Source: Streptomyces lincolnensis
GTDB taxonomy: Bacteria > Actinomycetota > Actinomycetes > Streptomycetales > Streptomycetaceae
DNA length: 64,000 nucleotides
Assembly: GCF_021173675.1 (NCBI RefSeq)
Contig: NZ_JAIHON010000007.1
Coordinates: 310,001-374,000, forward strand
Direction: 5' to 3'
Within the stretch, counting starts at the first letter, position 1. Each line of letters opens with the position of its first letter. Shown here in pieces: positions 43,533 through 52,763 of this stretch. Below the pieces are notes generated by a model, which saw only the letters and a program-made list of their open reading frames with translations, ran no database searches and was not told the origin of the DNA. The position numbers were made by a program, and so were the translations under genes.

Positions 43533-44333
43533 ATGACCGCTCGCAGCGCCCTGCCGGGCCCCCACACCCCCACGCTCGACCTCGGCGGCCGCACCGCCCT
43601 CGTCACCGGCGCCGCCGGCGGCATCGGGCGCGCCTGCGCGCTCCGGCTCGCGGCCGCCGGAGCCAAGGTCAGAGCGGTGGACCGGGACGCCGCCGGCCTC
43701 GACGCGCTCGCCGAGGAAGCGCGCGGCCTGGCGGGTGCCCTCGCCCCCCACGCCCTCGATCTCACCGACCTGGACGCCGCCGAACTCGCCGCCGCGGGCA
43801 CCGACGTCCTCGTCAACAACGCCGGACTCCAACTGGTGCGCCCCATCGAGGAGTTCCCGCCCGACGTCTTCCACACCGTGCTCACGGTGATGCTGGAGGC
43901 CCCGTTCCGGCTGATGCGCGGCGCCCTGCCCCACATGTACGGACAGGGGTGGGGGCGCATCGTGAACATCTCCTCCGTCCACGGCCTGCGCGCCTCGCCC
44001 TTCAAGTCGGCCTACGTGGCCGCCAAGCACGGTCTGGAGGGGCTGTCCAAGACGGCCGCTCTCGAAGGCGCCCCCCACGGGGTCACCTCGAACTGTGTGA
44101 ACCCCGCCTATGTGCGCACCCCACTGGTCGAGCGGCAGATCGCCGACCAGGCCCGCGCACACGGGATCCCCGAGGAACGCGTGCTGTCCGAGGTGCTGCT
44201 GCGCGACAGCGCCGTCAAACGGCTGATCGAACCGGAGGAGGTCGCCGAGGCCGTCGCGTATCTGTGCGGCCCGCAGGCGTCCTTCATGACCGGCACCTCG
44301 CTCGTCCTCGACGGTGGCTGGACCGCGCACTGA
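43533..44333 (+). CDS. 3-hydroxybutyrate dehydrogenase-like short-chain dehydrogenase
   Basis: A 266-residue SDR. The NAD-binding TGAAGGIGRACALRLAAAG is near residue 22, the NNAG motif is VLVNNAGLQLVRP, the catalytic YxxxK is YVAAKHGLEG, and a C-terminal VAYLCGPQASFMTGTSLVLDGGW closes the fold. The insert LEAPFRLMRGALPHMYGQGWGRIVNISSVHGLRASPFKSAY strongly resembles BdhA enzymes that oxidise 3-hydroxybutyrate to acetoacetate. It forms a catabolic group with the downstream PucR-type regulator and the MHS transporter. Confidence 0.87.
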   Translation: MTARSALPGPHTPTLDLGGRTALVTGAAGGIGRACALRLAAAGAKVRAVDRDAAGLDALAEEARGLAGALAPHALDLTDLDAAELAAAGTDVLVNNAGLQLVRPIEEFPPDVFHTVLTVMLEAPFRLMRGALPHMYGQGWGRIVNISSVHGLRASPFKSAYVAAKHGLEGLSKTAALEGAPHGVTSNCVNPAYVRTPLVERQIADQARAHGIPEERVLSEVLLRDSAVKRLIEPEEVAEAVAYLCGPQASFMTGTSLVLDGGWTAH

Positions 44334-44430
44334 GCGGCACGGCCCCGGTGGTGGACGGGGTGACGCCGCCGGCCCGCGGAGTTTTCCACAGGCCCGACGG
44401 GGCGGGCCGGAGATGGTGAATCCTGTGGGC

Positions 44431-46374
44431 ATGTCCAGCGATCACGTGCAGTCCGCCGAGCACTCCGCCGCCGCCCTGGCGTCGCAGGGGAGTGCCGAGG
44501 CGCCGTTCCTCGAACTGCTGGCCCGGGGCGCGTCCGCCGACGCCTATGAGCAGCCGGTGTTGCTCGCCCGCGCCGAGGGCCGGCCGGCCGAGCGGATCGT
44601 CGCGCTCGAGAAGGCCAAGCTGCTCGCGCTGCGCGTCCGCTCGGACATGGAGGGACGGCGCCGCCGGGAGGCTGAGCTGTCGGCGCTCTTCGAGACCGCC
44701 CACGACCTGGCCGGGCTGCGCGATCTGGACGCGGTGCTGCGGGCGATCGTGCAGCGCGCCCGTTCCCTGCTCGGCACGGATGTGGCCTACCTCAGCCTGA
44801 ACGACCCGGTCCGGGGCGACACCTACATGCGGGTCACCGAGGGCTCGGTCGCGGCCCGCTTCCAGCAGCTGCGGCTCGGCATGGGGGAGGGCCTCGGCGG
44901 CCTCGTCGCGCAGACCGCCCGGCCCTATGTCACTGACGACTACTTCGCCGACGACCGCTTCCAGCACACCCGCACCATCGACGCGGGCGTGCGGGACGAG
45001 GGCCTGGTCGCCATCCTCGGCGTGCCGCTGACCCTGGGGCACCACGTGATCGGGGTGCTGTTCGCCGCGGACCGGCGTGCCCGGGTCTTCGAGCGCGAGC
45101 AGATCGCCCTGCTCGGCTCCTTCGCCGCACTGGCCGCGGCCGCCATCGACACCGCGAACCTGCTCACCGAGACCCGGGCCGCGCTCACCGAACTGGAGCG
45201 GGCCAACGAGATCATCCAGGACCGCAGCGGGGTCATCGAGCGGGCCTCGGACGTCCACGACCGCCTCGCCGAACTCGTCCTGCGCGGCGGCGGGGTGCAC
45301 GACGTGGCCGCCGCGGTGGCCGAAGTCCTGGACGGCACGGTCGAGTTCACCGACGCGGCCGCCACACCCGCCGAGGCCCTGGAGACCTCCCGCGCCGAAG
45401 GACACGCGGTGCGGCACGGGGACGACTGGATCGCCGCCGTCGCCGCGGGCGGCGAACTCCTCGGCGCGCTCGTCCTGCACGGCCATCCCGGACTCGACCC
45501 CGTCGACCAGCGCACCCTGGAGCGTGCCGCCATGGTCACCTCCCTGCTGCTGCTCGCCCGCCGCTCGGCGGCGGAGGCCGAACAACGCGTCCGCGGCGAA
45601 CTCCTCGACGACCTGCTCGACGCCCGCGACCGCGACCCGCGCCTGTTGCGCGAGCGCGCCGCCCGGCTGCACGCCGACCTCGACGCCACCCATGCCGTCC
45701 TGGCCGCCCGCCTGGACTCCACCGCGGCCGACGCCGACCAGGAGGCCGCCGCCAGGCGCCGGCTGTGGTCCGCCGCGTCCCATCTGGCCGCCACCCGGCG
45801 CGGACTGGCCGCCGCCCGCGACGGCGGCACCGTCCTGCTGCTGCCCCTGGAGGCCGGCGACACCGCGACCGACCTGGCCAGACGCACCGCCCGGCAGCTG
45901 GGCGGCGCCGTGCACGAGCCGGTCACCGTGGGCGCCTCCGCCCCCGTGCGGGACCTCGCCGCCCACCCGGACACCGTCACCGCCGCCTACGAGGAGGGCC
46001 GACGGTGCCTGGACGCCCTGCGCCTGCTCGGCCGCGCCGGTGACGGCGCCGCCGCCGAGGACTTCGGCTTCCTGGGCCTGCTCCTGGCCGGGGACCGGGA
46101 CATCGCCGGTTTCGTCGAGCGCACGATCGGCCAGGTCGTCGCGTATGACGAGCGGCGCGGCACCGACCTGGTGCGCACCCTCGACGCGTACTTCGCGTGC
46201 GGGATGAGCCCCGTCCGTACCAAGGACGATCTGCATGTCCATGTGAACACCGTCGCGCAACGGCTGGAGCGCGTCGGGCGGCTCCTCGGCGACGACTGGC
46301 AGAGCCCCGGGCGGGCTCTGGAGATCCAACTCGCCCTGCGGCTGCATCGGTTGTCCGCGCCGGTACGCCGCTGA
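44431..46374 (+). CDS. GAF-domain PucR/CdaR-type transcriptional regulator
   Basis: A 647-residue regulator. A GAF sensory domain covers about residues 70-230 (FETAHDLAGLRDLDAVLRAIVQRARSLLGTDVAYLSL ... GLVAILGVPLTLGHHVIGVLFAADRRARVFE). A GGDEF-like degenerate region and a C-terminal HTH_30 (LVRTLDAYFACGMSPVRTKDDLHVHVNTVAQRLERVGRLLG) follow. This is the PucR/CdaR architecture used to switch catabolic genes. The start is uncertain: ATG 44431 was taken, ATG 44413 has its Shine-Dalgarno too close. It likely controls the dehydrogenase and the transporter around it. Confidence 0.88.
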   Translation: MSSDHVQSAEHSAAALASQGSAEAPFLELLARGASADAYEQPVLLARAEGRPAERIVALEKAKLLALRVRSDMEGRRRREAELSALFETAHDLAGLRDLDAVLRAIVQRARSLLGTDVAYLSLNDPVRGDTYMRVTEGSVAARFQQLRLGMGEGLGGLVAQTARPYVTDDYFADDRFQHTRTIDAGVRDEGLVAILGVPLTLGHHVIGVLFAADRRARVFEREQIALLGSFAALAAAAIDTANLLTETRAALTELERANEIIQDRSGVIERASDVHDRLAELVLRGGGVHDVAAAVAEVLDGTVEFTDAAATPAEALETSRAEGHAVRHGDDWIAAVAAGGELLGALVLHGHPGLDPVDQRTLERAAMVTSLLLLARRSAAEAEQRVRGELLDDLLDARDRDPRLLRERAARLHADLDATHAVLAARLDSTAADADQEAAARRRLWSAASHLAATRRGLAAARDGGTVLLLPLEAGDTATDLARRTARQLGGAVHEPVTVGASAPVRDLAAHPDTVTAAYEEGRRCLDALRLLGRAGDGAAAEDFGFLGLLLAGDRDIAGFVERTIGQVVAYDERRGTDLVRTLDAYFACGMSPVRTKDDLHVHVNTVAQRLERVGRLLGDDWQSPGRALEIQLALRLHRLSAPVRR

Positions 46375-46400
46375 CCCCCGTACGCGGCATCGTACGGGGG
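46375..46400. terminator. 10-bp perfect hairpin, bidirectional terminator
   Basis: CCCCCGTACG (46375-46384) pairs with CGTACGGGGG (46391-46400) across a six-base loop, starting directly after the regulator's stop codon and facing the convergent transporter gene. Confidence 0.75.
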
Positions 46401-46446
46401 CCGGTCGACCGATGCAGCCGCAGGGCGTCACCGGTCGTGCGGGGTG

Positions 46447-47850
46447 TCAGGGAGTGCGGGCCTCGGCGTCGGCGGGCCGGACCGTCGTGGGCCCCGTGCC
46501 GGGATCGGCACCGGTGGCGGAGTCGACCTCGGCCAGGTCCCGGTGGCGGGTCTCCTTGGCCACCCCGACGGCGACGACGGTCAGGACGGCCGCGCCGATG
46601 ACGTAGAGCGCGATGGGCGTGGAGCTTCCGTAGTCGGACAGCAGGGCGGTGGCGATGAGCGGTGCGGGGGCGCCGGCCGCGACCGAGGCGAACTGCGCTC
46701 CTATGGAGGCGCCGGAGTAGCGCATCCGGGTCGCGAACATCTCGGAGAAGAAGGCGGCCTGGGGCGCGTACATCGCGCCGTGCAGGACCAGGCCCACGGT
46801 CACCGCGAGGATCAGGTTGCCGAAGCCGCCGGTGTCGATGAGCGAGAAGAACGGGAACATCCACAGGCCGACACCGACCGCGCCCAGCAGATACACCGGA
46901 CGGCGCCCGATCCGGTCCGACAGCGCGCCCCAGCCCGGGATGACGGCGAAGTGCACCGCCGACGCGATGAGCACCGAGTTGAGCGCGGTCTGCTTGGAGA
47001 CACCGGCCGAGGTGGTGGCGTAGACGAGGATGAACGCGGTGATGACGTAGTAGCTGATGTTCTCCGCCATGCGCGCGCCCATCGCCACCAGGACGTCCCG
47101 CCAGTGGTGCTTCAGCACCGCGACCAGCGGCAGCTTCTCCACCTCTCCCGTCCGCTCCGCCTTGCGGGCCTCGGCCTGCGCCAACGCCTGCTTGAAGACG
47201 GGTGATTCATCGACGGAGAGACGAATCCACAAACCGACGATCACCAGGACGCCGGAGAGCAGGAACGGGATCCGCCAGCCCCAGCTGCCGAACGCGCTGT
47301 CGGAGAGCACGGCGGTCAGCAGGGACAGCACACCGGTCGCGAGGAGCTGCCCCGCCGGTGCCCCGGTCTGCGGCCACGAGGCCCAGAACCCGCGCCGCCG
47401 CGCGTCCCCGTGCTCGGACACCAGCAGCACCGCGCCGCCCCACTCGCCGCCGAGCGCGAAGCCCTGCACCAGGCGCAGCACCGTCAGCAGCACGGGAGCC
47501 GCGGTCCCGATCGTCGCGTGCGTGGGCAGCAGCCCGATCGCGAAGGTCGCCCCGCCCATCAGCAGCAGGCTCAGCACCAGCAGCTTCTTGCGTCCGAGCC
47601 GGTCGCCGTAGTGCCCGAAGACGAGGGCGCCCAGCGGACGCGCGGCGAATCCGACGGCGTAGGTCAGGAACGACAGGAGCGTGCCCACCAGGGGATCGGA
47701 GTCGGGGAAGAACAGCTTGTTGAAGACGAGGGCGGCGGCGGATCCGTAGAGGAAGAAGTCGTACCAGTCGATCGTTGTTCCTATGAAGCTCGCTGCTACA
47801 ACTTTCCGCATCTGACGGAGGGTTGGAGCGGGCGCTGCGGGTGCGGTCAT
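46447..47850 (-). CDS. MHS-family metabolite:proton symporter
   Basis: A 467-residue MFS transporter of the metabolite:H+ symporter group. The signature between helices 2 and 3 is GHYGDRLGRKKLL, the strand FASVAAG and RMRYSGASIGAQFASV region is typical of MHS proteins, and the N-terminus TIDWYDFFLYGSAA is their trademark. Family members take up small organic acids such as shikimate, citrate or aromatic acids. With the neighbouring 3-hydroxybutyrate dehydrogenase, uptake of hydroxybutyrate or a similar acid is the likely function. ATG 47850 has GGAAG eight bases upstream. Confidence 0.9.
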   Translation of the reverse strand: MTAPAAPAPTLRQMRKVVAASFIGTTIDWYDFFLYGSAAALVFNKLFFPDSDPLVGTLLSFLTYAVGFAARPLGALVFGHYGDRLGRKKLLVLSLLLMGGATFAIGLLPTHATIGTAAPVLLTVLRLVQGFALGGEWGGAVLLVSEHGDARRRGFWASWPQTGAPAGQLLATGVLSLLTAVLSDSAFGSWGWRIPFLLSGVLVIVGLWIRLSVDESPVFKQALAQAEARKAERTGEVEKLPLVAVLKHHWRDVLVAMGARMAENISYYVITAFILVYATTSAGVSKQTALNSVLIASAVHFAVIPGWGALSDRIGRRPVYLLGAVGVGLWMFPFFSLIDTGGFGNLILAVTVGLVLHGAMYAPQAAFFSEMFATRMRYSGASIGAQFASVAAGAPAPLIATALLSDYGSSTPIALYVIGAAVLTVVAVGVAKETRHRDLAEVDSATGADPGTGPTTVRPADAEARTP

Positions 47851-48384
47851 ATCGGTCACTTCCGGGCGGGGACGAGGGTGCTTTGGGTGCTGCACAGGCT
47901 AGGAACTGCTGCAGCGTCGCCCCATGTGGTGTGAGCCCATACTTTGATGCCGTCTGATGGTGCGCGAGACCGTGGAGGGTGCCTCGTTGGGCCACTTGTC
48001 GGCACCGGTTGTCACCTGTAGTAACCCGTACCGTGCTGGTTGACTGTTCGTCTGGTGCTGCTTTGTCCTGAGTGTGGTCTGCGATGAGTCGGACCTGGCG
48101 ACCTGCCAGTGCGGGTTCCTCTCCATGGACGGATTCCGAATCGGGACATCGGTCATCCTGGATGGGGCAGTTCCACAAGAACGTCCGTCTCAGCTTGGTG
48201 ATTCGCCGGTGCGCGGCTTATGCCCCCGCAGCTTGCCTACGCAATTGAGCCGTGAGTCAGGTAGTTGGGAGCCGCAGTTTGGGCGCCGCCTCATCGGGCT
48301 GATGCCGGGGGTGTTGCTGCTGTGAGAGCTGCGACAACGTTGCGAACGAGTCCGGGGCTTGGCCCACCAGCGCTGTGATCCTGT
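47851..48384. other. 534-base gap at the left border of the accessory island
   Basis: Between the MHS transporter and the protease-STAND gene there is no reading frame with convincing codon bias. The left part must contain the transporter promoter. GC falls and AT-richer stretches appear from about 47.93 kb, so the junction between core chromosome and island probably lies here. No tRNA or direct-repeat attachment site was recognised. Confidence 0.5.
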
Positions 48385-51300
48385 TCAGGTCCCGCCTGCA
48401 GCTGGCAGTTGGCTGAGGTTCTGTGCAGCCGCAGTTGCGCAATCGCTGTGTTGGGAGTTGACGGCGTACTGGAAGGCGGCGCGTGCCCCGTCAATATCTC
48501 CGGCAGCTGTCAACAGGGCGCCGAGAGCGTTGGCAGCCATGGGAGCCCATTGCTCATGGTGGGAGTCGATGGCGAGTTGATAGGCCACCCGCGCTGCCTC
48601 TTCGTACTCCGACTCGCATAGCAGCTTGCCGAGTTCATACGCTGCCGACGGACCCTGGTCAGGGCCCTCGGCGTCGACAAACGTTTGGAAGACGGCTCGT
48701 GCCCCGTCTGTGTCTCTGGCATTCGCCAGCAGGATGCCCAGACAGAACGCGGCCTCGAGAGCTGGTTGTTCGTCCCCGAAGTCGATGGCCCGCTGGAAAG
48801 CCTCCTGCGCGCCCTCGACCTCCCCGGCATCCCACAGCAGGACACCGAGTCGAAGAGCTGCCTCGGGTACGACGCTTGGGTACCCAGAGCCAACCGCCAA
48901 CCGGTAGGCCGCCCGTGCCCCTTCCTCGTCATGCATGTCGCTCAGCAGGTCACCGAGATGCAGCGCAGCTATAGGTGCGTATTTGGCGTGACCGAAGTCG
49001 ACGGCCGCCTGAAACGCTGCTCGAGCCCCTTCTAGATCCCCGGTGTCGCGCAGCAGGATGGCGAGGTGGCTTGCGGCGGCGGGCGCGCTGTCGGGGTGGC
49101 CGGAGTCCATGGCGGACTGGAATGCGGCCTGTGCCGCGTCCGTATCCTCGGTGGTGGCCAAGAGGGTGCCGAGATTTAGGGCGGCTCGGGGTGAGTATTC
49201 GGCATGGGCCAGCTCGATGGCCGTCTCGTACGCTGCCCGTGCTTCTTGCAGGTTGCCGGTGTCAGACAGGAGGATGCCCAGATTGAGGCAGGCGGGAGGT
49301 GCGTACTCAGCCTCCTGGGTGTCGATGGCTTGTTGGTAGGCCTCTCGTGCGCCTTCCCAGTCGCCAGCTCTGTAGAGCAGGTTGCCCAAGTTGTACGCGG
49401 CCGCCGGCTCGTAGGTGTCGCGGGCCAAGTCAGTCCAGCCGTCCATGTCTGGGGTAACAGCGCGAGCCATTTCGATGGCTGTCGCGTAAGCCGTTTGGGC
49501 TCCCTGGACATCGCCGATTCCGGCCAGGAGGAGGCCGAGCTGGATGGCTGCTGATGGTGCGAAGCCGGGCAGTTCGGAGTCGATGACTGTTTGGAACGCG
49601 GTCCGTGCAGCTTGCGTATCCCCGGTTGGCGCGAGCAGGTTACCGAGGTAAAACGCCGCCTGCGGCTGTCCGAGGTCGATGGCGCGCTGAAAGGCTGCCT
49701 GGGCTCCCTCTGTGTTCCCGGACTCGCCCAGGAGTTCGCCGATGTTGATAGCTGCCAGGGCGGCGATGGGGGCCATGTCGGGATGGTGAGAGTCGATGAT
49801 CCGCTGGAACGCGATCAGCGCTTCCTCCGTGTGCCCACTCTGTTTCAGCACGATGGCGAGGTTAAAGGCAGTATTGGGGTCCTCGGTCGGAGGGGTGAGG
49901 TCGATTGCCTGCTGGCGTGCCGCACGGGCTCCTTCCTCGTCTCCCTCGTCTTCCAACAGGCTGCTGAGGAAGAGCGCCGCGGTGGAAGCATCATCGTGCC
50001 GTCTGCGGATCAACTCACCGTACAGACGTTGCGCAATGGCAGTCTGTCCTGCGGCCTTGGCAGCCGTAGCGAACCATAGGGCTGTCTCAGGGGTGGTGCG
50101 GGTCTCTAGGTAGGACCAGATGTGAGGGGGGACGGTCGGTTCCTCGTCGGCTATCCACTCGGCGATGGCATCGAATGCCTCGTAGGCGGGCGGGTCTGTG
50201 TAGGGGACCTTGCGCAGTAGTGAGGCGAAGGCAGCGACCTCATGCGTGGCCCACGCCAGCCCGGCCCGGAAGGCGGCCTTAGTGATCTCTCGGTTAGGGA
50301 AACTCTGTGCCAAAGCATCCTTCGCCAGCTCCAGCAAGCTGATCTGGTCGATGACGGCTGGCAGCCGGGTGCGACGCCAGACCACTGCCGCCCGCACAAT
50401 GGCGATGCCTATCGGCTGGTCGTGCTGGTGGAACCGGTAGCGGTCCTGGAGGATATTCACTGCAGCGAAAAACTCTGGTAGCCGCTGGAGATGCAGGTTC
50501 GGGGCGTCCCGCAATCTGTAGAGGGCTCGTGCTCGTTCGGTCTCCTCGGTGGTCAGTACGGGGGCGAGGGCGCTACATCGGCTGGCTACGCGCAGTAGAC
50601 GGGCTAGGGGTTCGTCAAGCTCCGCGATCGCGTCCATGGCGCTGTCGTGCAGCGTGGCAGCGATGATGACACCGGGGATGCGCGCGCACAGCTGGCGCAG
50701 GTTGTCGCTGGTGAATCCGCGTTGGAAGTGACGCTGAGCGTCGTCAATCCATACGATGGGCGGCTCGGTGGAGTCGCACAAACGATCGGCGGGCTGTTGC
50801 AGGAGGACGGCTAGCGGGCGGTGCGCGGGGCTGTCCGGATCGGACTCCAATGGGGTACGCAGTGCCAGGAGCGGGCGGGTTGGGTGCGTGGATTTGAGCG
50901 CCTCGAACAGTGTGCGTGACTTCCCTGCCTTGGGTGCACCGCGTACCACGACCAAGCGCATGCATGCCTCCAGAGCGTCCTCGTCGCTGAGCAGGGCGCG
51001 TAGATCCTGGTCGATCACGCGCGGGACGTATGGAAGTTGAGCGTTGGCAGCATGTGCGATGTCCGAGGGGAAGACACCGATCTGGTACGGGTCGACGGAT
51101 GCGCACGGCACCATGGAGCCGGTGCCCAGGATGGCGGCGAGTTCGTCGGCAGTCTCCAGACGATCGGTGTTATCCAGTACCAGCGATAGGCCCATGTCGC
51201 TGAGGGTTCGGATGAATCCGCAACGATCGACGAGAGCAGCGATGGAGACGGCGCGCAATGCGTCTCCTGTGTAGTCCGCGCGGCGGTCTTCGACTAGGAC

Positions 51301-51849
51301 GCCGGTCAGCAGGTCGTCACAGAATGCGGCTGCTCCTGAACCGCCGGCCCAGGCGGACTGTCCGTCTCTTGTCCGGGGGACGGCGCTGGTGTCCACGTGG
51401 ATGGTGAGCAGGCCAGTGCCCAGACCGGTGTAACGCTCGATGTGACCGCTGATGTCCTTGGTGCCGCGGCTGTAGTCGGGCTGCGCCTCGGAGCGCGGGA
51501 AGCCGACTGCCCGACACGGAATACGGTCACGCCCGCTGACGCGTCCCCAGCGTACCGGCGGAAGCGAGGGGGGCGCCCACCGGGAGTCAGTGATCTCCAG
51601 GAGAGCCACATCGGAAGCGGGGTCTCGGGCGAGATCGGGAGACTCGGTGGGCCAGAGCCGACGCGCTGTGGCCCACTCGGATTCTCCCTCTTCGTCGAAT
51701 AGGCGGACCTCAAGCGGGTGTTGCGTTGCGTCCCCCGGTTCAGCAATGGCGTGCCAGGCCGTGAGGACGACTCGGTCACCGATCAGGTAGCCAGTGGCTG
51801 CCCGGCCGATTTGAGGTGCCCAGATCTGTGTCACCCGGCGGATGTCCAT
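48385..51849 (-). CDS. Trypsin-like protease - STAND NTPase - TPR protein (conflict-system type)
   Basis: A 1154-residue three-part protein. Residues 1-220 are a trypsin-like protease with the complete triad His33 (LTAWHAIAE), Asp80 (DVALLEITD) and Ser171 (WAGGSGAAAF). Residues about 290-640 are a STAND-type P-loop NTPase with Walker A GAPKAGKS (304-311) and Walker B IVWIDD (365-370). Residues about 650-1150 are some 13 TPR/Sel1-like repeats of about 36 residues, each near ALxLGxLLxDxGDxEGARAAFQxAID. The architecture matches bacterial NTP-dependent conflict proteins in which repeats sense an invader, the NTPase oligomerises and the N-terminal effector (here a protease) acts. A decayed trypco2 gene lies directly upstream. 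Confidence 0.88.
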   Translation of the reverse strand: MDIRRVTQIWAPQIGRAATGYLIGDRVVLTAWHAIAEPGDATQHPLEVRLFDEEGESEWATARRLWPTESPDLARDPASDVALLEITDSRWAPPSLPPVRWGRVSGRDRIPCRAVGFPRSEAQPDYSRGTKDISGHIERYTGLGTGLLTIHVDTSAVPRTRDGQSAWAGGSGAAAFCDDLLTGVLVEDRRADYTGDALRAVSIAALVDRCGFIRTLSDMGLSLVLDNTDRLETADELAAILGTGSMVPCASVDPYQIGVFPSDIAHAANAQLPYVPRVIDQDLRALLSDEDALEACMRLVVVRGAPKAGKSRTLFEALKSTHPTRPLLALRTPLESDPDSPAHRPLAVLLQQPADRLCDSTEPPIVWIDDAQRHFQRGFTSDNLRQLCARIPGVIIAATLHDSAMDAIAELDEPLARLLRVASRCSALAPVLTTEETERARALYRLRDAPNLHLQRLPEFFAAVNILQDRYRFHQHDQPIGIAIVRAAVVWRRTRLPAVIDQISLLELAKDALAQSFPNREITKAAFRAGLAWATHEVAAFASLLRKVPYTDPPAYEAFDAIAEWIADEEPTVPPHIWSYLETRTTPETALWFATAAKAAGQTAIAQRLYGELIRRRHDDASTAALFLSSLLEDEGDEEGARAARQQAIDLTPPTEDPNTAFNLAIVLKQSGHTEEALIAFQRIIDSHHPDMAPIAALAAINIGELLGESGNTEGAQAAFQRAIDLGQPQAAFYLGNLLAPTGDTQAARTAFQTVIDSELPGFAPSAAIQLGLLLAGIGDVQGAQTAYATAIEMARAVTPDMDGWTDLARDTYEPAAAYNLGNLLYRAGDWEGAREAYQQAIDTQEAEYAPPACLNLGILLSDTGNLQEARAAYETAIELAHAEYSPRAALNLGTLLATTEDTDAAQAAFQSAMDSGHPDSAPAAASHLAILLRDTGDLEGARAAFQAAVDFGHAKYAPIAALHLGDLLSDMHDEEGARAAYRLAVGSGYPSVVPEAALRLGVLLWDAGEVEGAQEAFQRAIDFGDEQPALEAAFCLGILLANARDTDGARAVFQTFVDAEGPDQGPSAAYELGKLLCESEYEEAARVAYQLAIDSHHEQWAPMAANALGALLTAAGDIDGARAAFQYAVNSQHSDCATAAAQNLSQLPAAGGT

Positions 51850-51911
51850 GCCCGGCTTCCTATTCCGCAGTGTGCTCGGGCCAACTCGGCAGGGTCGGTC
51901 CGCACTCCTGC

Positions 51912-52185
51912 CCGCGATCCTGGCATCCTCACAGTGCTGGTCGATCGGCTGCAAGGTGATCTTGAGCGATGGGCGCGCTCCCTACCGGCCCCAGCCCGGG
52001 CTTCGACGGACCAGGGCAGAACGAAGACCTTCGTCTCCATCTCCACATCCACCGTGAACTTCCAGCTCTACCGGCCCGGTCCTGAACCTCAGACGCTCCC
52101 CCTCGCCCGCATCCATCGCCTGCTGCAACTGTTCGCGAACGGCGCTGGCTGCTTAGCCCAGTTCTGCCGACAGTTCCCCAGTCAC
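51912..52185 (-). pseudogene. Decayed trypco2 gene (trypsin-co-occurring domain 2)
   Basis: Read on the minus strand from GTG 52185 the sequence starts VTGELSAELG, then an in-frame TAA (52153-52155), then AASAVREQLQQAMDAGEG and RFRTGPVELE. The frame then shifts near 52058 to TVDVEMETKVFVLPWSVEAR and again near 51967 to LKITLQPIDQHCEDARI. Joined, these pieces align with the intact protein at 52764-53075 along its whole length, including the strings LQQAM, FRTGPVELE, KVFVLPWS and LTLQP. One stop and two frameshifts make it non-functional. It stands where an intact trypco2 gene precedes the second protease-STAND gene. Confidence 0.8.
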
Positions 52186-52505
52186 GAGGCCACCCCTGTC
52201 TGCTTATGCGCCTCTCTAACTACGGTACCCAGCCAGCCGCTGCGGTACGGGCCATCGTGCATTCCCACGACGCCGAGGTGCGGCCCACAGCCTTTGCTGT
52301 TTGGGAATTGAGGCGTGCACCGAGGTTGCGACGCCTCTCAGATGCCCACCGGGCCGCGTCCTCACGGAATTCCCTGACGCTCTTTCGTCAAGGGCTATGC
52401 GGGGCGTGCAGCCCAGTGAGGCCTGCGAGGTGGGGGCTGTCCCGAGCGCCAGTGGCGGGATGAGAATGGCATGCGTGAGGTCGCCGTGCGCGTACTGGCT
52501 TCGGA
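52186..52505. other. 320-base region without a recognisable gene
   Basis: Only short frames without coding bias occur between the trypco2 pseudogene and the frameshifted small gene. Composition is AT-richer than the core. No repeats or hairpins of note were seen. Confidence 0.5.
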
Positions 52506-52749
52506 TCAGTGGGCGAGGCAGTCGGCGATGCCGTACTGATCGGCGGTGAGGAATCCGTCAACGTGGGCCTTCTTGAGGTGCTCGACGAGCGTCCCCTCTC
52601 CGTAACGGTCAGTGAGCGCGTTCTCGATGGCGATCACGGACTTTGCCGGGTCTGTCACCGGGAGCTCGTACCAGTGATAGGCCCGAGTCCCACTCGGCGA
52701 GCTTGTGATGGTGGCTGTGGCTTACCCTGAATTCATCGCTGTGGCTCAC
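52506..52749 (-). pseudogene. Small gene with a probable frameshift (about 81 residues)
   Basis: From GTG 52749 the minus strand reads MSHSDEFRVSHSHHHKLAEWDSG. After a single-base shift near 52685 it continues YHWYELPVTDPAKSV, then ENALTDRYGEGTLVEHLKKA and DGFLTADQYGIADCLAH to a TGA at 52506. Removing one C restores a smooth 81-residue protein with a His-rich start. The family is not recognised. A sequencing error is possible, in which case the gene is intact. It is divergent from the orphan trypco2 gene, 14 bases away. Confidence 0.45.
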
Positions 52750-52763
52750 GTGTTGGGGGCGCA

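Noticed and set aside
47851..48384. tRNA attachment site for the island
   Set aside because: No tRNA-like cloverleaf or long direct repeat was recognised at the border.
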